This document shows, in pieces, positions 26,609 to 35,385 of a DNA stretch of 64,000 nt. Each line of letters starts with the position of its first letter. Position 1 is the first letter of the stretch. The notes under the pieces were generated by a model. That model saw only the letters and a program-made list of their open reading frames with translations. It was not told the origin of the DNA and did not search any database. The position numbers and the translations under genes were made by a program. Source of the DNA: Chondrinema litorale (lineage in GTDB: Bacteria > Bacteroidota > Bacteroidia > Cytophagales > Flammeovirgaceae); NCBI RefSeq assembly GCF_026250525.1, contig NZ_CP111043.1, positions 3,175,001 through 3,239,000 of the forward strand, in the 5' to 3' direction.

Positions 26609-27175
26609 ATGGATTTTTTACCCAGACATATAGAAGCATTAATATTTTGTTCAAGCTCACCTCTTAAAGTTTCTGAAATTCAGGCTTGCTTATCAGAAAT
26701 GTTTGATGCTGAAGTTCCTGAAAAAGATGTAACTGATGCCATAGATGTTTTGGTAGAAAGATTTAAGTCTGATGATTTTTCGATAGAAATAATTAAAGCA
26801 GCAGGCGGCTATCAGTTTATGTCTAAACCTGCATATCAGGCTAGTATTGGTATATTATTAAAGCAAAAATCTAAAAAGAGATTATCTACATCAGCTTTAG
26901 AAACATTGTCTATTATTGCCTACAAACAGCCTGTAACAAAATCGCAGCTTGAGCAAATTAGAGGTGTAAATTGCGATTATGCAGTAAAGAAACTTTTAGA
27001 AAAAGAATTATTGGTTATTAAAGGTAAATCTGATGGAATTGGTAAGCCTGTGCTTTATGGTACTTCAGAAAAGTTTCTTGAATATTTTGGTATAAACGAT
27101 CTTAGTGAACTACCAATGCCAAAAGATTTTGCTGAAGAAGAAAACGAAATAGGAGACAAAACAGATGAAGATTAG
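26609..27175 (+). CDS. scpB: Segregation and condensation protein B
   Basis: This is a 188-residue ScpB with the usual pair of winged-helix domains. The conserved core ALETLSIIAYKQPVTKSQLEQIRGVN lies near residues 95-120, followed by LLEKELLVIKGKSDGIGKPVLYGTSEKFLEYFG. ScpB dimers bind the kleisin ScpA in the SMC complex that compacts and segregates the chromosome. scpA is not adjacent. It ends in an acidic tail. The stop is 2 bases from the convergent gene's stop. Confidence 0.94.
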   Translation: MDFLPRHIEALIFCSSSPLKVSEIQACLSEMFDAEVPEKDVTDAIDVLVERFKSDDFSIEIIKAAGGYQFMSKPAYQASIGILLKQKSKKRLSTSALETLSIIAYKQPVTKSQLEQIRGVNCDYAVKKLLEKELLVIKGKSDGIGKPVLYGTSEKFLEYFGINDLSELPMPKDFAEEENEIGDKTDED

Positions 27176-27177
27176 CC

Positions 27178-28506
27178 TTATTGATATACTGTTATATCAT
27201 TAGGAACAAATACAGTATCTCCTACAACAGCATTACTCAATATAATTTTGCCTTCGGTAAATTTCTCTTTTACCATTATTTCAGATTTAATAAACTCTTG
27301 CGTTCCATTTTCTAAATAGTAAAAGTGGTAGCTGTTATAGTTTGTCATTATATCGAAAGTATTCTCTCTCAAATAAGAATAAGGAGACCTGCTAGATTGG
27401 ATAATAAAGAAATTACTATCCTTCAGATATGTTTTGTATTGGCTTATTTTATTAGGAATAGTAGGCTGAATCGTATTTTCAATTTCCAAATTAATAAGTA
27501 AAACTTTAGGTTCTGGCATATTTGGATCTGGAATAATCTTTCCATCAATCTCAGAAACATACTGAGCAATGGCATATTTACAATTAAGGAAAGCTTCTTG
27601 TTCTTCTTTATTAAGGTACTTTTGCTCGCTTTTTATAGAAGTTTGTTTGCCAGATTGAGTAAATCCATTAAAGCCAATATAAGTGCTGCTTAAAGGTTGT
27701 TTAGTCCATTCTTGAATATTGGAAATAGCCTCTTCTGGAGAGTGCGCTTTTAGTTTTGCACAAAGGGCTTCATAAAACATAGATTTCATTAACACATTTC
27801 GTGCATAGTTGTCAGCACTAGTGCCTGCTCCATTATAAGCTGCTACTCCTATATGTTGTTGCGAGTTGCTATATCCTTTTTCAAGAATTAAAAAATGATG
27901 AACAAATTCAATCATCGATTTTTGAGAAAAAAATCTGTGTTCACCATTTTGATCGAAGTATAACAGCTTTCTAAATATTTCTCTATTAGGCGAATAATTC
28001 AACACATACTTTGCAGAGGGTTTATATAGTTGGCACATTCCTGTGCTTAGGTTGTTATCACCTTTAATATCCCTCATATAAGTTTCGTGAGCGAGTAGAG
28101 CGATTATCGTATACATGGAGGGGCATTTTTGCGCTCCATATAAACTTCTCATCTTTTTGTTTACCAGCATTATTTCATATAATAAGCTTACATTTGGTAG
28201 CCAGCAAACAGGTGTGCTTACAAAAGGAGAGTTTTTAATAAGTTTAAACTCTGATGTATTTTTTGTGAGTTTTATCAAACTGTGTGGTAATCTTTCCTGA
28301 TCATTTAGGTTTACTACCTTTTCAGAATTTTCCCAATCGTATATTTGAATGATTAATTCCTTTTTTTGTTCAGTTGTAAACTCATCGTAGTTTCTAATTT
28401 GAAAAGCCAAGTTTTCGGCTTTGTTCATAGAAACATTAGATTTAGTTTCCGATTTAACAAATAAACTAAATAATATTAAGAGTAAAGGAGTTAAGTATAA
28501 CACCAT
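27178..28506 (-). CDS. Secreted lytic-transglycosylase-like protein
   Basis: This is a 442-residue protein with an N-terminal signal/anchor. The central part (about 125-240) has lysozyme-like lytic-transglycosylase wording: IIALLAHETYMRD with a candidate catalytic Glu E141, then NLSTGMCQLYKPSAKYV (the GxMQ step), and VAAYNGAGTSADNYARNV (the AYNxG step). This points to cleavage of peptidoglycan glycan strands in the periplasm. The flanks (1-120 and 250-442) match nothing I know; the C-terminal part is beta-rich. The GLMQL motif reads GMCQL. I am fairly sure of the fold and less sure of activity. Confidence 0.7.
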   Translation of the reverse strand: MVLYLTPLLLILFSLFVKSETKSNVSMNKAENLAFQIRNYDEFTTEQKKELIIQIYDWENSEKVVNLNDQERLPHSLIKLTKNTSEFKLIKNSPFVSTPVCWLPNVSLLYEIMLVNKKMRSLYGAQKCPSMYTIIALLAHETYMRDIKGDNNLSTGMCQLYKPSAKYVLNYSPNREIFRKLLYFDQNGEHRFFSQKSMIEFVHHFLILEKGYSNSQQHIGVAAYNGAGTSADNYARNVLMKSMFYEALCAKLKAHSPEEAISNIQEWTKQPLSSTYIGFNGFTQSGKQTSIKSEQKYLNKEEQEAFLNCKYAIAQYVSEIDGKIIPDPNMPEPKVLLINLEIENTIQPTIPNKISQYKTYLKDSNFFIIQSSRSPYSYLRENTFDIMTNYNSYHFYYLENGTQEFIKSEIMVKEKFTEGKIILSNAVVGDTVFVPNDITVYQ

Positions 28507-28608
28507 TATTTTTTGCCTTTAAATGCACATTTTACCGTAAGTAGGTGGTGGTATAAGATTGGAACTTGTGTTGTTAGGCATAAATAATAGGATAAATATA
28601 ATAATTTT

Positions 28609-28622
28609 TTTGACTAGTCAAA
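28609..28622. promoter_or_regulatory. Perfect 14-bp palindrome before the transferase gene
   Basis: TTTGACTAGTCAAA lies 9 bases upstream of the ATG at 28632, in the 125-bp gap between divergent genes. A palindrome of this length can occur by chance a few times in 64 kb. Confidence 0.25.
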
Positions 28623-28631
28623 TAATAATTG

Positions 28632-29288
28632 ATGGCGCCGCTCATTTTTGAAGAATTACATATAGAATACATCACCCCACTTGATATGGATGATATGCTG
28701 GCTGAGGGTTGGAGACATTTTGGAACATATTTTTTTAGATATAATATGAATATCTATAAAGGCCAGCTTTGTAATGTAATTCCGTTGAGGGTTGATCTTG
28801 AAGAATTTGACTTTACTAAAAGCCAGAAAAAAATATTAAGACGCAACTCTAATTTTACATCTAAAATCCAACCGATTAAAATTACAGAAGAGCAGAAGCT
28901 GCTTTTCGAGCAGCATAAGTCAAAGTTTACAGAGGGAGTTCCAGGTTCTCTTAACGATTTTTTATCGCATAGTCCAGATAGTGTACCGGGTAAGGCTAAT
29001 GAGTTACTTATTTACGATGGCGATAAACTAATTGCGGTAAGTTATTTTGATGTTGCTAGAACCTCTATCTCTAGTATTTACGGCATGTTCGATTTGGATT
29101 ATCACAAGCATAGCCTTGGCATTTATACCATGCTATTAGAAATAGAATTTGCCAAAAGTATGGGCTTAAAATACTACTATCATGGCTATTGCTACGATGT
29201 TTCATCTTTTTACGATTACAAAAAAAGATTTAACTCGATGGAGTATTTTGATTGGAACGATAACTGGCATCTTTACCTACCTAAATAA
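28632..29288 (+). CDS. Aminoacyl-tRNA-protein transferase-like (ATE/Bpt C-terminal domain)
   Basis: This 218-residue protein matches the C-terminal GNAT-like domain of arginyl/leucyl-tRNA-protein transferases. Supporting segments: IPLRVDLEEFDFTKSQKKIL, LIYDGDKLIAVSYFDV, SSIYGMFDLDYHKHSLGIYTML and the signature KYYYHGYCYDVSSFYDYKKRFN. These enzymes add an amino acid to protein N-termini as part of an N-degron pathway. The N-terminal Cys-rich element of ATE and Bpt (two CxxC-like pairs) is missing; only one Cys is in that area. I place the start at ATG 28632, with TTG directly before it. Donor and substrate are unknown. Confidence 0.78.
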   Translation: MAPLIFEELHIEYITPLDMDDMLAEGWRHFGTYFFRYNMNIYKGQLCNVIPLRVDLEEFDFTKSQKKILRRNSNFTSKIQPIKITEEQKLLFEQHKSKFTEGVPGSLNDFLSHSPDSVPGKANELLIYDGDKLIAVSYFDVARTSISSIYGMFDLDYHKHSLGIYTMLLEIEFAKSMGLKYYYHGYCYDVSSFYDYKKRFNSMEYFDWNDNWHLYLPK

Positions 29289-29419
29289 TGGTTTAGGAAT
29301 TGTATTATTCTATAAATAACTATCAAATTTCTATTATAAATTTTGATAAAAATTATAATATTTCTAGATTAATCTAGTATAGAATATACACTATTCCTTA
29401 ACCAAAATAACTATTACCA

Positions 29420-30085
29420 ATGAATACTAAGCTAGCAGGGCTACTATGCCTCTGCATTTTTTGCTGTGTTCCTATTTTTGCAAGGGACATTACTAAAATA
29501 TCGTCTAAAAATGGAGTTGTAATTTTAAAATCTGGAGAGAAGTATAATGGAGAATTGTACTATTTTTATAAATCCGATTTGATTCAGATTAAACTTAAAG
29601 ACAACCAGAGTAAAGCGTTCACTGCTCATCAGGTAGCCAAGTTCAGGTTCTACGATGAGAATTTCAATACCGACAGAGTATTTATTTCGATTGATTCTAA
29701 AACATCGGGTTTAGAGAGTAAAATTAAACCAGGGTTTTATGAACTGATAAGTTGGGGAGAAGTTGAAGTTATCGGTAAACTTAAGTTTGAAGATAACTCT
29801 GTAATAGATTATTATAAAAACCCGAGATTATCTTCGAGTAAAGCATATGTGCCCAAGTTAATCTCTTACGATTATTATGTGTATTACGCCAATCAAATTC
29901 AGACCCTAAGTGATTTTAAAAAGGCGTTTTTTACAACAATTATAAAAGAGTTTTCAGAGGTTGATCAATTTATTAAAGATGAAAATCTCAACCTCAATGA
30001 TATCTATTCACAACTTAAGTTTATTGCTTTTTTTAATAAACATATGATGCCAGTAAACTACGATATGAAAGATTTCGCAGAGTAA
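29420..30085 (+). CDS. Secreted protein of unknown function
   Basis: This 221-residue protein has a signal peptide (about 1-21, ending FARD). The mature N-terminal part contains a strand-turn pattern (GVVILKSGEKYNGELYYFYKSDLIQIKL) that resembles small beta-barrel domains of exported Bacteroidota proteins. The C-terminal third is helical (FKKAFFTTIIKEFSEVDQFIKD). No named family is recognised and no catalytic motif is seen. It is followed by its own terminator. Confidence 0.72.
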   Translation: MNTKLAGLLCLCIFCCVPIFARDITKISSKNGVVILKSGEKYNGELYYFYKSDLIQIKLKDNQSKAFTAHQVAKFRFYDENFNTDRVFISIDSKTSGLESKIKPGFYELISWGEVEVIGKLKFEDNSVIDYYKNPRLSSSKAYVPKLISYDYYVYYANQIQTLSDFKKAFFTTIIKEFSEVDQFIKDENLNLNDIYSQLKFIAFFNKHMMPVNYDMKDFAE

Positions 30086-30120
30086 TAAATTTTCTTATGA
30101 GATAATTTCAATACCTGAAA

Positions 30121-30155
30121 AGCCGGAAACAGTCTGTTAGTTTTCGGTTTTTTTT
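30121..30155. terminator. Intrinsic terminator between convergent genes
   Basis: An 8 to 9-bp stem (gccggaaac with gttttcggt, one G-T pair) is followed by a run of eight T. It serves the plus-strand gene ending at 30085 and touches the stop of the minus-strand ORF at 30154. Confidence 0.75.
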
Positions 30156-30414
30156 ATACCGCATGTTTCATTGCCAGCTTCATTTCTTCCGTAGCAATAC
30201 TTCTCCTAACTGCAGGCATATAAGTAATTTGGCGAGGTACATACAAAGGAGGCTTTCCTTTAAATAATTCGCGTTTTTTTTCAGATATTATGTTTCCATT
30301 ATTGTCGCAATGGTACTCGATTTTCCACCAGATTGAGGTGTCAAATTCTTCACCTTCTGTAAATAGTTTTAGCGATGTGAGTGGATCATAGTAATGTTTT
30401 TCTTCTAAGATCAT
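30154..30414 (-). CDS. Small protein of unknown function
   Basis: This 86-residue soluble protein has no signal peptide or membrane segment. It has a WWKIEYHCDNNGNIISEKK strand-turn-strand stretch and a conserved-looking C-terminus. It does not overlap another gene, and its stop is followed by a hairpin, which supports a real gene. No family is recognised. Confidence 0.55.
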   Translation of the reverse strand: MILEEKHYYDPLTSLKLFTEGEEFDTSIWWKIEYHCDNNGNIISEKKRELFKGKPPLYVPRQITYMPAVRRSIATEEMKLAMKHAV

Positions 30415-30826
30415 GTATTAGCGTTATCTAGAAATGGAACAATATTTAAAAAATTTGTTCAATTGGATTCTTAGTCGAGAAAAAGTTTGTCTCAAAAAGT
30501 TGTGTTAATAAGAAATTTGATAGTTTGAGAAGACATGTTAAGTAAATATAGCTATTAACACATACACATAAAATAAAAGTTGTGAATAAATGTAAATTCA
30601 TACAATATTTTTTATTAAACCACCAAAATGCAATAAATTATTCTACCTTAATACTCATATGCTGAATCATCCATATTTGTGATTAATTCCTTTTGTGTAA
30701 TTGTAAGTATTTGGTTTTCAGTGTTTTAATTTTTTTTCAAAAAGTTTTTTTGTGATTTTTGGGGGTAATAGCTTCTAAAACTGTCTTATAGGTAAATTTC
30801 AAACAATGCATTATAAATCCTTTTTT
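30415..30826. other. AT-rich intergenic region before fecR, no gene seen
   Basis: This gap of about 410 bp lies upstream of the FecR gene. It has no open frame of useful length, no tRNA and no clear hairpin. It is the place where an ECF sigma-factor gene would usually be found, and none is there. A sigma-specific promoter could be here but I cannot identify one. Confidence 0.5.
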
Positions 30827-31801
30827 ATGGATAAAGATGTACTTATAGGAAAATACTTTAAAGGAGAACTGCTTAATCAAGAGAAGGAAGAGTTAGATAA
30901 TTGGTTAGCAGCATCTGAATATAATAGCGTGTATTTTGAAGAATGTAAGCTAATATGGGATAAATCTGAAGCACTTAATAAGGATGTGAAGTTTGATGAA
31001 AATGTAGCTTGGGAAAGGTTTAAATCTCGCAAATTGCTTATTAATAGTAAAAAAGAAAGAGTTTTTATTATAAGCAATATTTGGAAGTTTGCTGCTGTAT
31101 TTGTGCTTTTATTGGCAATGAGCTACTATTTTTATTATTCAACCAATGTAAAATGGATAGAAGTTAATGTAGGGAATTCTAAGATTTCAGAGATAAGGTT
31201 ACCAGATGGCTCAACAGTCTGGTTGAATAAAAACAGCCAATTACGCTACCCCGAAAAATTTGATGAAAACAACAGAATAGTTGAGTTGAATGGTGAAGGT
31301 TATTTTGATGTAGAAAAGAATCCGGCAAAGCCATTTCAAGTAAAGCAAACACATGCTTTGGTAAAAGTATTGGGTACTTCTTTCGATATTAAATCTTACG
31401 ATTCTTTAGACCGGGTTTACCTTACTGTTTTCTCAGGAAAAGTTGCGTTTAGTGGGATTGTTAAATCATTAAATTCCGAAATCGTAACAAAGGGTAAAAC
31501 AGCTTTTCTAGACAAATGCAATGGAAGTATAGTGTTAACTAATGCAGTTAATGAAAATATTTCTTCCTGGAAAACTGGGCGTTTGGTATTTAGTGGAGAA
31601 ACCCTATCTGAAGTAGTAGAAGTATTATCGATTCATTTTAATGAAGATATAAGAGTAAGCGACACGATAAAAGATTGCCGAATTCAAGCAGTATTCGATA
31701 ATCAATCTTTATCTGAAGTATTACAAGAAATACAAATATTAATGGATGCCACAATTGAAAAAACTAATCATACTACTATCATTCAAGGAACAGGTTGCTA
31801 G
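30827..31801 (+). CDS. FecR-family anti-sigma factor
   Basis: This 324-residue single-pass protein has a cytoplasmic N-terminal region (about 1-80; VLIGKYFKGELLNQEKEELDNWL is the usual FecR-type start), one membrane helix (about 84-102) and a periplasmic FecR domain (IRLPDGSTVWLNKNSQLRYP, GEGYFDVEKNPAKPFQV, VKVLGTSFDIKSY). It ends with the SusC/FecA-interacting repeat-like C-terminal domain. I start it at the Met eight codons into the longer frame (30806), because that matches the family. FecR proteins hold an ECF sigma factor until the partner TonB receptor senses its ligand. The receptor follows at 31856, but no sigma gene is adjacent. Confidence 0.88.
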   Translation: MDKDVLIGKYFKGELLNQEKEELDNWLAASEYNSVYFEECKLIWDKSEALNKDVKFDENVAWERFKSRKLLINSKKERVFIISNIWKFAAVFVLLLAMSYYFYYSTNVKWIEVNVGNSKISEIRLPDGSTVWLNKNSQLRYPEKFDENNRIVELNGEGYFDVEKNPAKPFQVKQTHALVKVLGTSFDIKSYDSLDRVYLTVFSGKVAFSGIVKSLNSEIVTKGKTAFLDKCNGSIVLTNAVNENISSWKTGRLVFSGETLSEVVEVLSIHFNEDIRVSDTIKDCRIQAVFDNQSLSEVLQEIQILMDATIEKTNHTTIIQGTGC

Positions 31802-31855
31802 CATTTATTAATCTGTTTAAGCCAATGTCAAATTAAATAATCGCCTTAGTTTAAA

Positions 31856-34465
31856 ATGAAAAAAAATCTATTCTGGGTTTTCAGTATCTGGCTGATTACT
31901 GGTTTACCTCTATGCACTTTTGCACAAAAACCTACAGATAAAATTATTTCGCTTAACCATTCAGAAGGAAAACTTAAAGATATTTTGGATGAGATCAGTT
32001 CAAAAACGCAATTGCAGTTTACGTATAACCTCGAAGTAGTTAATCCTCAAAAAAATATCTCTCTATCGACTAGTACAAATACAATAAGTGGCTTTTTAGA
32101 AGAAATCTTCTCTGATAAAGATATAGAACTGGTATACGTTAAGAACAAAGTCATTATCAAAAAAAAAGAAAGCCAGATTAAATATACCATTAATGGTTAT
32201 GTAAAAGATGCTGAAACAGGTGAAGATTTGATTGGAGCCAGTTTGTTAGTGAAGAATCTTAAAACGGGAGATTTTTCTGGTGTGGTTTCTAATCTCTATG
32301 GTTTTTATGCCATCCAACTTCCAAAGGGCAATTATCAATTAACATATGCTTATTTGGGTTATCAAGCTCAAGAATTACAAATTGACCTTGCTGCCGATGT
32401 GCAAAATAACATCGATCTCCTTTTAGTAGATACACAACTTTCAGAAGTAGTGATCGAAGGAGATGAAGACCCTGAGCTGAATATAAATGAAGTAGCATTG
32501 GGTACAGAAAACCTGAATATAGATGTGGTAAAAGAGGTTGCTGCTTTAGCCGGTGAAGTTGATATCGTAAAAACATTGCAGTTGCTACCCGGAATTGTAA
32601 ATCAAGGAGAAGGTTCTACTAACTTTTTTGTGAGAGGTGGTGGAGCTGATCAAAATATGATTTTACTAGATGAAGCACCTGTATATAATGCATCTCACCT
32701 AATGGGTTTCTTTTCTGTATTTAATGCAGATGCAATTAAAGATATACAATTTTATAGAAGTGGCTTTCCCGCAGAATATGGTGGCAGACTTTCATCGCTG
32801 TTAGATATCCGAATGAAGGAAGGTAATAATCAGAAGTTAGGAGTTTCAGGAGGTATTGGTACCTTGGCAAGCAGATTAACAGTAGAAGGTCCGATAAAAA
32901 AAGATAAAAGCTCGTTTATACTTTCTGCTCGCAGAACATATGCCGATATGTTTTTGAGACTTTCAGCAGATGAATATACCCGACAGACTTCCATCTATTT
33001 TTATGATTTTAATGCCAAAGCTAATTTTAAAATCAATAGCAAAAACCGCTTGTACTTCTCTGGTTACTTCGGCAAAGATTTGAATAAAGTAAGAGCACTG
33101 CAATATATAATAGATTGGAGCAATACGACTGCTACTTTGCGTTGGAATCATTTATTTAATGAAAGGCTCTTCTCCAATACAACTTTATTATATAGCAGAT
33201 ATAATTACCTTATTGACCTTTCTAAGAGTGATAATCCGTTTAATTGGCAGTCAACCATTCGTGACTATACTGTAAAATCTGATTTTGATTTTTATGCTAA
33301 TGAGAGCAATCTGGTAAAATTTGGATTTGTATCTACCCTGCATCGATTTGAGCCGGGAATGTCTCCTTCTATACCTGAAAAATCAGTGCCTCCAACTAAT
33401 GCATTAGAACATGCAGTTTATTTTTCTAATGAGCAAAAAATCACTAATAAACTTTCACTTAATTATGGGTTAAGGTTGTCAGCTTTCCAACTAATGGGAG
33501 CAACCACGCTTTTTGCTTATAATGAAAATAATAATGTAGTTGCTGAAGAAGAAATAGGCAAAGGAGAAATTTATAAAACTTATTTTGGCTTTGAGCCTCG
33601 CATTACAGCCAGGTATAAGATTAATGAGCAAAGTTCTGTAAAAGCAAACTATAGCAGAACATATCAATACATGCAAATGCTTTCAAGTTCCACATTAGCT
33701 TTTAATGTATTTGATGTTTGGTTACCCACCAGTAAAAATATTAAACCTCAGTATGCTGACATGGTATCATTAGGCTACTTTAAAAACCTGAGTGAAAATG
33801 CTTTTGAGTTTTCTGCTGAAGTATATTATAAAAAGATGTATAATCAACTCGATTATGTAGATCACGCTCAGTTAATTATGAACCGCTATTTAGAAGCATC
33901 AATATTAAAAGGAGAAGCCAGAGCTTACGGGTTAGAATTAACACTAAGAAAGAAGAAAGGCAATTTAAGTGGTTGGTTAAGTTATACATTGTCTAAGGCA
34001 GAACGGAAAATAAAGGGAATTAACGGCGGAGTTTTTTATCCGGCAGCTTACGATCAGCCACATAGTTTTTCTGCTGTTGGCACTTTGAGATTAAATGAAA
34101 GATGGACGATTTCAGCAAATTGGGTTTATTCTACAGGTAGACCTGTTACTTTACCAACAGAGATTTTTCAATTTGAGAAATATAAAGTGCCAGTGTACAA
34201 TGCACGTTTTAATTCCCGATTGCCAGATTATCATCGATTAGATTTATCGGCTACTTTGCATGCCAAGCCCAAACCAAATAGGAAAAATAATGGAAGTTGG
34301 GTGTTTTCAATTTACAATGCATACGCTCGCAAAAATGCGCTAACAGTTTTTGTTGGTCCTGAAATGGTTGATTTGGATGCAATTTCAAATCCTGATGTAA
34401 CAGCCTTCCAAAAAGTGTTTTTATATAGCTTTTTCCCAAGTGTTACCTACAATTTCAAATTCTAA
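31856..34465 (+). CDS. TonB-dependent outer-membrane receptor with N-terminal STN signalling domain
   Basis: This 869-residue receptor has, in order, a signal peptide (about 1-23), an STN domain (about 30-105) that contacts the FecR partner, a carboxypeptidase-regulatory-like beta domain (about 112-195; INGYVKDAETGEDLIGASLLV), a plug (about 215-340; LLPGIVNQGEGSTNFFVRGGG, DEAPVYNASHLMGFFSVFN) and a 22-strand barrel to the C-terminus (YNFKF). It imports a ligand using TonB energy and signals its presence. The substrate is not predictable from sequence. It lies 54 bases after fecR and 21 bases before the DUF4249 gene, so the three are an operon. Confidence 0.92.
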   Translation: MKKNLFWVFSIWLITGLPLCTFAQKPTDKIISLNHSEGKLKDILDEISSKTQLQFTYNLEVVNPQKNISLSTSTNTISGFLEEIFSDKDIELVYVKNKVIIKKKESQIKYTINGYVKDAETGEDLIGASLLVKNLKTGDFSGVVSNLYGFYAIQLPKGNYQLTYAYLGYQAQELQIDLAADVQNNIDLLLVDTQLSEVVIEGDEDPELNINEVALGTENLNIDVVKEVAALAGEVDIVKTLQLLPGIVNQGEGSTNFFVRGGGADQNMILLDEAPVYNASHLMGFFSVFNADAIKDIQFYRSGFPAEYGGRLSSLLDIRMKEGNNQKLGVSGGIGTLASRLTVEGPIKKDKSSFILSARRTYADMFLRLSADEYTRQTSIYFYDFNAKANFKINSKNRLYFSGYFGKDLNKVRALQYIIDWSNTTATLRWNHLFNERLFSNTTLLYSRYNYLIDLSKSDNPFNWQSTIRDYTVKSDFDFYANESNLVKFGFVSTLHRFEPGMSPSIPEKSVPPTNALEHAVYFSNEQKITNKLSLNYGLRLSAFQLMGATTLFAYNENNNVVAEEEIGKGEIYKTYFGFEPRITARYKINEQSSVKANYSRTYQYMQMLSSSTLAFNVFDVWLPTSKNIKPQYADMVSLGYFKNLSENAFEFSAEVYYKKMYNQLDYVDHAQLIMNRYLEASILKGEARAYGLELTLRKKKGNLSGWLSYTLSKAERKIKGINGGVFYPAAYDQPHSFSAVGTLRLNERWTISANWVYSTGRPVTLPTEIFQFEKYKVPVYNARFNSRLPDYHRLDLSATLHAKPKPNRKNNGSWVFSIYNAYARKNALTVFVGPEMVDLDAISNPDVTAFQKVFLYSFFPSVTYNFKF

Positions 34466-34486
34466 TCGCACCGAAAAAATTTAGAA

Positions 34487-35377
34487 ATGAATAATCATAC
34501 ATCATTTATTAGAAAAATATTTTCAGTATTTGTAATTATTGTGTTGACTGCTTGTGTAGAGCAAATCGAATGGGAGGAGGCACTAACTCATTCAGAAGCC
34601 TTGGTGGTAGAAGGCTTTGTAAGTAGTGAGTTAAAACAACAGCTTGTAAAAATATCGAATACGCAAACTGTTATTAATTCGAGCGATCCTATTGGTGTTT
34701 CAAATGCTGTAGTTACAGTATCTGTTGGAGATAGCATATATCATTATTCAGAAACAGAAGCAGGAGTTTATTTGTCAGACCAAGAGTTTTCAGGGAATGC
34801 TGGTGAGGTATACCATTTAGAAATTCAATATAAAGGAGAATTATTTGAGGCTGATGCTGAGATGATGGCTGCTAATGAAATACAGCCTGTAAAAGTGATT
34901 CAAAATGAATACAGACAGATATTCTATAATTATATATTGCCAAGTAATTTTGGTGCTGATGCTCCGCTAAAAATATCTGTTCATGCAGAAGTTGCAGAAG
35001 GGTGGCAAAACAACTATCCGGCAGATACAGATTTCGGTACTTTCTGGGGAAATAGAATAGGGGAAGCTTACCAAAACAAAGATACTACTTACTATTTGCA
35101 TCCAACTTTGGAGCCCGCTGCCATATTTGCATATAGCGAACATGAAATTGGGGCTTATCCACTAGGAACAGAAATTATTCAAGTTTATCGATCTATTGCT
35201 CCAGAACATTATCAGTTTATAAGGGCTGTACTTTCTGAGACTGAATGGCGAGGGATAGGCCCATTTGGCTATATCCCTGCTGATGTAAAAGGCAATATTA
35301 GCAATGGAGCAAGAGGGTACTTTTATGCAACAGAAGTTAAAGTACTCAAGCAGGTAATAGATGGAAAAACAGAATAG
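34487..35377 (+). CDS. DUF4249-like lipoprotein
   Basis: This 296-residue lipoprotein has a signal with lipobox VLTAC. The ALVVEGFVSSELKQQLVKISNTQTV opening, then VSNAVVTVSVGDSIYHY and an AGEVYHLEIQYKGELFEADAEM segment, follows the DUF4249 pattern common directly after FecA-like receptors in Bacteroidota. It is probably a surface or periplasmic binding partner of the receptor at 31856, analogous in position to SusD. It may be on the short side for the family. The stop lies 8 bases from the convergent gene's stop. Confidence 0.8.
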   Translation: MNNHTSFIRKIFSVFVIIVLTACVEQIEWEEALTHSEALVVEGFVSSELKQQLVKISNTQTVINSSDPIGVSNAVVTVSVGDSIYHYSETEAGVYLSDQEFSGNAGEVYHLEIQYKGELFEADAEMMAANEIQPVKVIQNEYRQIFYNYILPSNFGADAPLKISVHAEVAEGWQNNYPADTDFGTFWGNRIGEAYQNKDTTYYLHPTLEPAAIFAYSEHEIGAYPLGTEIIQVYRSIAPEHYQFIRAVLSETEWRGIGPFGYIPADVKGNISNGARGYFYATEVKVLKQVIDGKTE

Positions 35378-35385
35378 CTTTACTT

